Assembly: GCA_027482985.1 (NCBI GenBank)
Contig: JAIXVO010000151.1
Location: 1-6,392, forward strand
DNA length: 6,392 nt
Source: Cyanobacteriota bacterium
GTDB taxonomy: Bacteria > Cyanobacteriota > Cyanobacteriia > Leptolyngbyales > Leptolyngbyaceae
Reading direction: 5' to 3'
Under the pieces are notes generated by a model. That model was not told the origin of the DNA, made no database searches, and saw nothing but the letters and a program-made list of their open reading frames with translations. Positions 1 through 5,117 of the stretch are shown here, one piece after another (positions within the stretch are counted from its first letter, which is position 1; each line of letters opens with the position of its first letter). The translations under genes and the position numbers were made by a program.

Positions 1-741
1 CGTGATATAAGCGGCCTCATCAGAGGCGAGGAAGGCAGCAGCAGCAGCCATTTCTGCCGATGTGCCAGCGCGACCGAGGGGGATGTAACTTTCTACTTCT
101 TCTTGCTTGTCGGGATCTTCCGTCCAGGCTTCATTAATCGGGGTGGCGGTCGCTCCCGGCGCGATCGCGTTCACTCGAATTCCGCGATCGGCATATTCCA
201 ATGCCAATGTTTTGGTCAGGTTGCCCATCCCACCTTTGCTCATGGAATAGGTGAGATACCGGGGGCGGGGAATGATTTCATGCACACTGGAAACATTAAT
301 CATCACGCCAGCAATTTGGTGTTCCAGCCAATATTTGAGAGCTTCGCGGGCACACAGAAAGGAGCCTTTCAAATTTACGCCAAGAATGCGATCGAAATCT
401 TCTGCTGAGGTTTCATGGGACAGGCGTTCCGTTTGAATCCCGGCGTTATTCACCAGAATATCCAACCCGCCTAATTGCTCAATCGTGGCACTCACAACCC
501 GAATAATATCCGCCTCTTTGCCCACATCGCCCTGAATCGCGATCGCTTTCACGCCCGCCCCTTCCAATTGCTGACACGCCTGTTGCAGCGCTTGTTCGAC
601 TGTCGCTGCTGCGGCTTCTGGCTGACTGCGGTAATTAATAGCCACATTGCAGCCCTCCTGCGCCAAGCGAATCGCGATCGCCTGCCCAATTCCAGAACTG
701 GCTCCCGTGACTAATGCCGTCTTCCCTTGTAAACCTTTCAT
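1..741 (-). CDS. SDR-family oxidoreductase, glucose 1-dehydrogenase type (C-terminus cut by window edge)
   Basis: NAD(P)-dependent short-chain dehydrogenase; 247 residues lie in the window and roughly the last 20 are missing. Visible motifs: Rossmann glycine motif TGASSGIG at 12-19, NYRS after beta-2 (36-39; the Arg favours use of NADP), NNAG at 98-101, and the catalytic set Asn123, Ser152, Tyr165, Lys169 (YSMSK). SSVHE, SKGGM, PGA...TPIN and VESYIPLGR closely resemble Bacillus glucose 1-dehydrogenases, which oxidise glucose to gluconolactone as soluble tetramers. The true substrate cannot be read from sequence, since many SDRs carry this label. The helix after beta-2 (about 41-60) seems several residues longer than in the Bacillus enzymes. 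There are two adjacent ATGs at 744 and 741. I prefer 741 because the AGGA core at 750-753 then lies 8 nt upstream rather than 5. It is divergent from the kinase operon, and nothing links it functionally to that operon. Confidence 0.9.
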   Translation of the reverse strand, partial: MKGLQGKTALVTGASSGIGQAIAIRLAQEGCNVAINYRSQPEAAAATVEQALQQACQQLEGAGVKAIAIQGDVGKEADIIRVVSATIEQLGGLDILVNNAGIQTERLSHETSAEDFDRILGVNLKGSFLCAREALKYWLEHQIAGVMINVSSVHEIIPRPRYLTYSMSKGGMGNLTKTLALEYADRGIRVNAIAPGATATPINEAWTEDPDKQEEVESYIPLGRAGTSAEMAAAAAFLASDEAAYIT

Positions 742-747
742 CATCAG

Positions 748-753
748 CTTCCT
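748..753 (-). promoter_or_regulatory. Ribosome binding site of the SDR gene
   Basis: AGGAAG on the minus strand. Spacing from the AGGA core to the ATG at 741 is 8 nt and to the ATG at 744 is 5 nt, which favours the downstream ATG as the start. Confidence 0.6.
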
Positions 754-781
754 ATTTCATGAGTGACACCGCTCTGCTGCA

Positions 782-812
782 ACTATACAAGCACTCGCCG
801 TCAGCGTTACAA
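782..812 (-). promoter_or_regulatory. Candidate promoter for the SDR gene
   Basis: On the minus strand a -10-like TATAGT (782-787, 5 of 6 to consensus) is preceded by TTGTAA (807-812, 4 of 6 to TTGACA) with a long 19-nt spacer. It would give a 5' leader of about 35 nt. The -10 match is good; the -35 and its spacing are weak. Confidence 0.35.
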
Positions 813-850
813 CTCTCCAGTCCAGCGATTCACCTCTATCCACAAGTTTG

Positions 851-881
851 TCACAGTCATTTGATTAGGATAAAACTGTGA
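851..881. repeat. Inverted repeat TCACAGT-N17-ACTGTGA, candidate operator upstream of the kinase operon
   Basis: Perfect 7-bp arms at 851-857 and 875-881, centred about 90 bp upstream of the kinase start. The left arm overlaps a possible -35 (TTGTCA, 848-853), and a weak -10-like GATAAA (869-874) lies at the right arm, with a short 15-nt spacer. The arrangement would suit a dimeric regulator covering the promoter. The TGTGA/TCACA elements recall CRP-family half-sites, but in the opposite order and with wrong spacing, so no regulator is proposed. A 7-bp dyad in about 210 bp can arise by chance. Confidence 0.3.
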
Positions 882-903
882 ATTTGTAGAACAAAGTCTG
901 CCC

Positions 904-925
904 GAACAGTCCCCTTCTGCTGTTC
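904..925. repeat. Short inverted repeat GAACAG-N10-CTGTTC in the kinase leader
   Basis: Perfect 6-bp arms (904-909 and 920-925) around a C/T-rich 10-nt loop, ending 31 nt before the kinase ATG. It could be a weak leader hairpin or a binding site. The arms resemble GAAC/GTTC half-sites seen in some LexA boxes, but the spacer is far too long for those. It may be coincidental. Confidence 0.2.
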
Positions 926-956
926 ATGACTCAACGCTCACCCCAGGCTGCGATCG

Positions 957-2630
957 ATGATTAACCTCACCTTTCCCCTCAAAAGCCCATCCCTGCCTAC
1001 CATCCCGAAATTTCGGCAGTGGCCTCGTTCCACGGTCATTTTCTTGACGGCGGCGATGGTCGCAGGGGCTTGCTCAACCACAATTTTGAATCTAAACCAG
1101 ATGGCAGAGCGAAGTAATACCGCCCGCCTGTTGCTCTTAAAAGTCAAAGAGCAGTCACATAAGCTGAGCGAATTAGAGTGGGAAACCTTAGCCAAAGGCA
1201 AAGTTGATCCTGATTTAGTGAACAGATTGGCACAAAATCAACGCAATCTTGAAACTACATTAAAAGAAGTTAAAGCCATTGATCAGGATCACTTTACCGA
1301 GTTAGACAACTTTCTGCAACTTTACCTGGAATGTAAAACTGACCTGGATGAAGCCTTGAGATTATTAGCACAAGGAAACAAGCAGGCAGCTGTGATTGCA
1401 AACTTAAATGAAGACAAGCACACAGAAGATGAAGCCGATTCAGTGCACGAAAGAATTTATACAGAACTGACGAAACTGGAGAAAATATATGTTACCCGTA
1501 ACCAGGAAAGTCGCGCTCTCGCTGATTTTGGTACGGCTTTTTCACTCATGGTTTCAGCCAGTATTATTGGCATGTTAATGCATCAATTTAGTAGCCAGAT
1601 GTGGCGTAAAAATCATGAATTACAGGTTGCGTTTCAAGATTTGCAGCAAACTCAGAATCAGTTAATTCAGCAGGAAAAAATGGCCGCTCTGGGTCAACTG
1701 ATTGCTGGCGTAGCCCATGAAATTAATAATCCATTAGGGGCGATCAAAGCGGCTTCTAGTAATGCTCATAAAGCCTTGTCAGAAGCCTTGGAAGAATTGC
1801 CTTTTCTGCACGATCGCCTGACTCCCGTAGCCCAAGCTAGCTTTTATGAATTAGTCGCTCAAGCTCTCAATCACAAGTCTTTAACCGATTCTCAGGAAAG
1901 TCGGGCAATGAAACGGCGAATTGCTATGCGATTACGGGACTATGATGTTGAAGATGCTCGCTACACTGCCGATCTACTTACTGATATGGGTGTCTCAGAA
2001 GACATTGACTTTTTGATTCCTTTATTGACCACTGGACAGGGCGATTGGGCAATTCAACTAGCGTATAATTTAACCTGTTCTTTCGTTAATAATCAGGTAA
2101 TTCTGAGAGCCGTCGATCGCTCCGCCAAAATTGTCTTTGCCCTCAAGAGCTATGCCCGCTTTGATCAAAGTGGCAAAAAACAATTGGTGCAAATTACGCA
2201 AGGGTTGGAGACGGTACTGGAAATTTATCATAATCATCTCAAACGCAATATTCAAATCGTCCGAGACTACCAGGATATTCCAGATTTGTGGGGCTACCCC
2301 GATGAACTCATCCAGGTGTGGACGAATTTAATTCATAATGCCATTCAAGCCATGCCTGCGGGGGGAACATTGACCATCGCCACCCAGCAACAGGAGAACG
2401 AGATTGAAGTCAGTATTACGGATACGGGGGCTGGCATTCCACCAGATATTCAAGAACGGATCTTTGATGCTTTCTTTACGACGAAGCCAGCCGGTGAAGG
2501 GAGTGGGCTGGGGCTTTATATTAGCCAAAAAATTCTCAACAAGCATCAAGGGTATATGAAGTTAGAGAGTCAACCGGGGCATACTCAATTTAGAATCCGA
2601 ATTCCCCTCCAGACTACTTCTAATTCATGA
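957..2630 (+). CDS. Membrane-bound sensor histidine kinase with a large DHp insertion
   Basis: 557-residue sensor kinase, inner-membrane, first gene of a signalling operon. Order: short basic N-terminus; TM1 about 25-45; mainly helical, charged extracytoplasmic region about 46-190 with the look of a four-helix-bundle sensor; TM2 about 191-208; Gln-rich signalling helix about 218-242; DHp H-box with phosphoacceptor His254 (AHEINNPLG); CA domain with N-box Asn457/Asn461, G1 DTGAGI at 489-494, F-box around Phe503-Thr509 and G2 GSGLGL at 515-520. All catalytic motifs look intact. The second DHp helix (SAKIVFALKSYARFD, 389-403) begins about 135 residues after His254, instead of the usual 40-50. 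The stretch about 272-385 is an inserted helical segment of the kind I recall from some cyanobacterial kinases. ATG957 is the first ATG after an in-frame stop at 927; its ribosome site is weak (AGG 9 nt upstream). The ligand is unknown. Confidence 0.93.
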   Translation: MINLTFPLKSPSLPTIPKFRQWPRSTVIFLTAAMVAGACSTTILNLNQMAERSNTARLLLLKVKEQSHKLSELEWETLAKGKVDPDLVNRLAQNQRNLETTLKEVKAIDQDHFTELDNFLQLYLECKTDLDEALRLLAQGNKQAAVIANLNEDKHTEDEADSVHERIYTELTKLEKIYVTRNQESRALADFGTAFSLMVSASIIGMLMHQFSSQMWRKNHELQVAFQDLQQTQNQLIQQEKMAALGQLIAGVAHEINNPLGAIKAASSNAHKALSEALEELPFLHDRLTPVAQASFYELVAQALNHKSLTDSQESRAMKRRIAMRLRDYDVEDARYTADLLTDMGVSEDIDFLIPLLTTGQGDWAIQLAYNLTCSFVNNQVILRAVDRSAKIVFALKSYARFDQSGKKQLVQITQGLETVLEIYHNHLKRNIQIVRDYQDIPDLWGYPDELIQVWTNLIHNAIQAMPAGGTLTIATQQQENEIEVSITDTGAGIPPDIQERIFDAFFTTKPAGEGSGLGLYISQKILNKHQGYMKLESQPGHTQFRIRIPLQTTSNS

Positions 2631-2642
2631 GGCCACAAAATT

Positions 2643-3032
2643 ATGTCTAATGCTGCGATTCTCTGCGTTGATGATGAAGCCTCAATTCTTAAAGCTTTGA
2701 AAGAACAGTTAAAGCGATCATTTGGCAATCAATATGTCTATGAAGTCGCTCAAAGTGCTGATGAAGCCTGGGTTGTGATTGATGAATTGGAATTAGAGGA
2801 AATCACCATTTTGATCATCGTCTCTGATTGGCTGATGCCAGGAATGCGAGGCGATGAATTTTTGGCGCAAGTCCATCGCCGATTTCCCGAAATTATTACC
2901 GTAATGTTGACCGGACAGGCAGATGAAGCGGCGATCGCTCGTGCCAAAGTAGAGGCTAATTTGTATGCCTGTATTCATAAACCGTGGTCGGAAGAAGAGT
3001 TAAAGCAGTTGATTCAAACGGCTTTGAAGTAA
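2643..3032 (+). CDS. Stand-alone response regulator receiver (REC) protein
   Basis: 129-residue protein consisting of one receiver domain and no output domain. The conserved receiver residues are present: acidic pair Asp10/Asp11 (CVDDE), phosphoacceptor Asp62 (SDWLMPGM), switch Thr90 (MLTGQAD) and Lys113 before Pro-Trp (HKPW). The MLTGQAD...KPW signature belongs to the receiver subclass often joined to HD-GYP or GGDEF outputs. It starts 12 bp after the kinase stop; GAGG at 2629-2632 overlaps that stop and sits 10 nt before the ATG, so the two are probably co-translated. It is closely similar to the receiver of the next gene, which points to tandem duplication. Likely roles (inferred) are a phosphate sink or shuttle for the upstream kinase, or a CheY/CpdR-like protein-interaction switch. 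It has no DNA-binding region, so it is not a transcription factor by itself. Confidence 0.93.
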   Translation: MSNAAILCVDDEASILKALKEQLKRSFGNQYVYEVAQSADEAWVVIDELELEEITILIIVSDWLMPGMRGDEFLAQVHRRFPEIITVMLTGQADEAAIARAKVEANLYACIHKPWSEEELKQLIQTALK

Positions 3033-3063
3033 TCGATGCAACAGGTGTAGGACGCGTAACACG

Positions 3064-4425
3064 ATGGCATCAACAATTGTTTGTGTGGATGATGAGTGGC
3101 CGATTCTCAAAAGTTTGGGGGATCAACTCAAACGTCATTTTGGCAAGGACTATGAGATTGAACTGGCCAATAGTGGGGAAACGGCTTTAACGCTATGTGC
3201 AGAACTGAGAACCGAGCAGAAAGAGATTGCGCTGATTATTTCAGATCAAAAAATGGCTGGCATGGAGGGCGATGCGTTACTCATTCAACTTCATGCCCTC
3301 TATCCTAAAACCCTCAAAATTATGCTAACTGGTCAAGCGGATGCCGATTCTGTGGGCAATGTGGTCAATCAAGCGGCGCTGTACCGCTATATCCGTAAAC
3401 CCTGGGATGAAACTGACCTCATCCTAACGGTGACTGAGGCTCTACGCCGATTCCAGCAAGAGCACCAATTGAGTGAGCAAAATGATCTGCTGAAAATGGT
3501 GAACGCTCGCTTGGCCAGCTCTTTATCTATCCTATTAGCGACTTTGGATGCGACTGCGGATGGCATTTTGGTGCTGGATAATAATGGTGCTGTTGTCAGT
3601 TTTAATCGCCAATTTATCAGCATTTTTCAGTTAGAAGATTTAGAGTTAACCGCTAAAGGCGATCGCCTGATCACAGCCATCCAATCTTGTTTAATTCCAG
3701 CTGACATCAATGCATTTCAAATCCTACTATCTCATGTCCATCAGCCCAAGCAGGGTTGCTTAAAATTGCAATGCGGTGACATTATTGAGTTTTATTTGCA
3801 ACCTTACCAGTTGGCTGGGGCGATCGTGGGGGGCGTTGTCAGTTTTCGGAATGTGACTGAAATCAAACAAACGACTGAGCTCTTTCAATATCAAGCGTCT
3901 CATGATGCTTTGACCAATTTACCGAATCGTATTTTGTTTAATCAAAAGTTAACGGCTAGCTTGCAGACAGCAACCCAGACTGGGCAATCGCTGGCCGTAA
4001 TGTTTTTGGATTTGGATCATTTCAAACAGGTGAACGATAGTTTGGGACATGCGATCGGTGATTTATTGTTGCAACGTGTCGTGCACCGGTTGAGCGCTTG
4101 TTTACGGGGGAATGATGTCATTGCTCGTTGGGGGGGGGATGAGTTTGTCCTGTTGCTGCCACATATTCGCCGCCGCGAAGATGCTACAGACATTGCTCAC
4201 CGCCTGACACAAGCGCTGCAACCCGAGTTTGACCTACAGAATTATTACCTTAAGATTACAGCCAGTATTGGGATTGCTGTATACCCTGAGGATGGGGTAG
4301 ACAGTGGCACTTTACTGCAAATTGCGGATAGGGCTTTATACCAGGTTAAAGAATCGGGGCGGAATCATTATCAACATTGGACTGAGGACGCGATCGCGCA
4401 TCCTTATAGGAATAAATCAAATTAA
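3064..4425 (+). CDS. Response regulator diguanylate cyclase, REC-PAS-GGDEF
   Basis: 453-residue cytosolic protein predicted to make cyclic di-GMP from two GTP under phosphorylation control. REC at 1-125: Asp9/Asp10, phosphoacceptor Asp61, Thr89, Lys112. A helical linker (126-150) leads into a PAS-like domain about 152-267 (ATADGILVLD...FRNVTEIKQ); no cofactor-binding residue can be assigned. GGDEF domain about 272-436: SHDALTNLPNR at 279-289, metal ligand Asp316, substrate contacts Asn324/Asp325, perfect GGDEF at 357-361, and inhibitory I-site RxxD (Arg348-Asp351) exactly five residues before it. There is no EAL or HD-GYP domain, so it should be a synthase, not a hydrolase. It lies 31 bp after the free receiver; AGGA at 3049-3052 is 11 nt before the ATG, a weak spacing. 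A run of nine G's (4130-4138) encodes W-G-G-D of the active site. The last 15 residues look disordered. Confidence 0.95.
   Translation: MASTIVCVDDEWPILKSLGDQLKRHFGKDYEIELANSGETALTLCAELRTEQKEIALIISDQKMAGMEGDALLIQLHALYPKTLKIMLTGQADADSVGNVVNQAALYRYIRKPWDETDLILTVTEALRRFQQEHQLSEQNDLLKMVNARLASSLSILLATLDATADGILVLDNNGAVVSFNRQFISIFQLEDLELTAKGDRLITAIQSCLIPADINAFQILLSHVHQPKQGCLKLQCGDIIEFYLQPYQLAGAIVGGVVSFRNVTEIKQTTELFQYQASHDALTNLPNRILFNQKLTASLQTATQTGQSLAVMFLDLDHFKQVNDSLGHAIGDLLLQRVVHRLSACLRGNDVIARWGGDEFVLLLPHIRRREDATDIAHRLTQALQPEFDLQNYYLKITASIGIAVYPEDGVDSGTLLQIADRALYQVKESGRNHYQHWTEDAIAHPYRNKSN
4130..4138 (+). repeat. G9 homopolymer inside the GGDEF codons
   Basis: Nine consecutive G's form the codons TGG GGG GGG GAT, encoding Trp356-Gly-Gly-Asp359 of the cyclase active site. 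G tracts of this length are known slippage sites in bacteria; a one-base change would frameshift the protein within the catalytic motif. The tract as given is in frame and the GGDEF domain continues intact after it. Confidence 0.9.
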
Positions 4426-4492
4426 GTTCAGATTCTACCTAAAGGCTAATAGTCAAACTGGTATCAATCAATTAATATCGATTTTGCATTGT

Positions 4493-4512
4493 TGTGTTTA
4501 TCAACACATTTT
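4493..4512 (+). terminator. Weak candidate terminator after the signalling operon
   Basis: TGTGTT (4493-4498), loop TATC, AACACA (4503-4508), then TTTT. The stem is only 6 bp and AT-rich, and it lies about 70 nt beyond the cyclase stop, so it is a poor intrinsic terminator; nothing better is visible in the interval. Confidence 0.2.
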
Positions 4513-4530
4513 GGGATGTCAATTTTGGAG

Positions 4531-4544
4531 TTTGCGATCGCAAA
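4531..4544. repeat. Extended HIP1 palindrome TTTGCGATCGCAAA
   Basis: A 14-bp perfect palindrome around the HIP1 core. The other full HIP1 copies begin at 161, 539, 674, 2931, 3659, 4390, 5081, 5724, 5949 and 6367, making eleven in the window; a random octamer would be expected about once per 65 kb. This is the main basis for calling the source cyanobacterial. The sites are mostly inside genes and are not thought to be promoters. Confidence 0.9.
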
Positions 4545-4636
4545 ATCGCGACGAAAAATTGGAAGAGATATTAAGTTATTTTCTCTCATCCTGGATTCAA
4601 TGCGATATTACCTTTGGGCTACAGTTTGTCTAGTTT

Positions 4637-4641
4637 AGGAG
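4637..4641 (+). promoter_or_regulatory. Strong ribosome binding site fixing the start of the BON-like gene
   Basis: AGGAG with an 8-nt spacer to ATG 4650. It lies inside any reading that begins at the upstream in-frame TTG at 4614, which has no comparable site, so the ATG is the better start. Confidence 0.8.
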
Positions 4642-4649
4642 TTATCTCT

Positions 4650-4985
4650 ATGGGCTTTTTAAGCAAGTTGTTTGGCAAGAAAGAAGAAGAAAAAGCCGCC
4701 GCCGCACCCCCTGTTTCGGTACCACAAGTTGCGGCTGAAAAATCGATTCCGCCCGAAAAGGTGGGATTGGATGGCAACTTTGATGAAAGTGGATTAGCCA
4801 AGCGCGTTGCCAAAGCTTTGGATGATGCCAACATTTCGGATGAAGTGGGGCTGTGGGTGGCGCAACTCGGCAGTGTCGTGGTGTTGAAATACAATCCCGA
4901 TGCGGCAGATGTTTTGGCACAAGCTAAGCAGGTTGCAATGGGTGTTGATGGCGCAACTGAGGTGCAGGCGGAACCGAATAGCTAA
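4650..4985 (+). CDS. Small BON-like domain protein of cyanobacterial type
   Basis: 111-residue protein. Residues 1-14 (MGFLSKLFGKKEEE) form a short amphipathic basic segment, without the hydrophobic core of a signal peptide. An Ala/Pro/Val-rich flexible linker follows (about 15-38). The folded part, about 39-108, opens with VGLDGNFDESGLAKRVAKAL, continues with a strand-rich stretch (VGLWVAQLGSVVVLKYNP) and ends with a helix and AMGVDGATEVQ. This alpha-beta pattern, with a closing conserved glycine and 'TEV' strand, resembles BON domains, which bind membranes or hydrophobic ligands. I recall similar MGFL.KLFGKK proteins in other cyanobacteria, annotated only as hypothetical or BON/LysM-like. 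The assignment is by pattern only. The basic N-terminus could tether it to a membrane surface. It is separated from the cyclase by 224 bp and has its own strong ribosome site, so it is probably its own unit. Confidence 0.8.
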   Translation: MGFLSKLFGKKEEEKAAAAPPVSVPQVAAEKSIPPEKVGLDGNFDESGLAKRVAKALDDANISDEVGLWVAQLGSVVVLKYNPDAADVLAQAKQVAMGVDGATEVQAEPNS

Positions 4986-4996
4986 CCCTATTTGCG

Positions 4997-5027
4997 GACG
5001 AAAATCCTGTCATTCCAGATTTTTGTC
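4997..5027 (+). terminator. Candidate terminator hairpin after the BON-like gene
   Basis: GACGAAAATC (4997-5006) pairs with GATTTTTGTC (5018-5027) through ten positions, one of them a G-U wobble, around an 11-nt loop. It begins 12 nt after the stop codon. The stem is A/U-rich and has no separate U-tract after it, so termination strength is doubtful, but the location suits a 3' end. Confidence 0.35.
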
Positions 5028-5042
5028 ACCCATGAGATCTTC

Positions 5043-5070
5043 GTAAGGGCGAATGGCTATTCGCCCTTAC
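5043..5070. repeat. Perfect 12-bp palindromic hairpin between convergent genes
   Basis: GTAAGGGCGAAT (5043-5054), loop GGCT, ATTCGCCCTTAC (5059-5070), with no mismatches. It lies 57 nt past the stop of the BON-like gene and 47 nt past the stop of the leftward gene, so it can fold in both transcripts and may act as a bidirectional terminator or RNA-stabilising hairpin; a U-tract is absent on both sides. The wording closely resembles short palindromes of the GGGGCGAATGGCCATTCGCCCC type that I recall as dispersed repeats in many cyanobacterial genomes, so it is probably a member of such a family. Confidence 0.7.
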
Positions 5071-5117
5071 CCAGTTTGCCGCGATCGCAATTTAATTTGG
5101 TATCAGAACCCCTGCGT

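Larger units (their letters stand above)
4426..4649. other. AT-rich intergenic region between cyclase and BON-like gene
   Basis: These 224 bp have no convincing ORF. They hold a weak hairpin followed by four T's (4493-4512), an extended HIP1 palindrome (4531-4544), and an AT-rich stretch that presumably contains the promoter of the next gene. I could not pick -35/-10 boxes with good spacing; GATATT or TATTAC around 4604-4611 is the nearest -10-like sequence. Confidence 0.5.

Noticed and set aside
103..714. Plus-strand open frames across the left end
   Set aside because: They are antisense to the SDR gene, whose minus-strand frame carries all family motifs; the plus-strand translations show no recognisable domain.
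1059..1073. Lipobox-like VAGAC in the kinase N-terminus
   Set aside because: The residue at -3 from Cys is Ala instead of Leu/Val/Ile, and the segment is better explained as TM1 of a two-TM sensor kinase.
4304..4633. Plus-strand frame overlapping the end of the cyclase and the following intergenic DNA
   Set aside because: It starts inside the GGDEF domain in another frame, has no ribosome site, and its product looks like translated non-coding AT-rich sequence.
4614..4649. In-frame TTG start giving the BON-like protein 12 extra residues
   Set aside because: AGGAG at 4637-4641 is ideally placed for ATG 4650, and the shorter protein begins with the typical MGFL..LFGKK sequence.
4618..4920. Minus-strand frames opposite the BON-like gene
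   Set aside because: They are low-complexity shadows of the plus-strand gene with no ribosome site.
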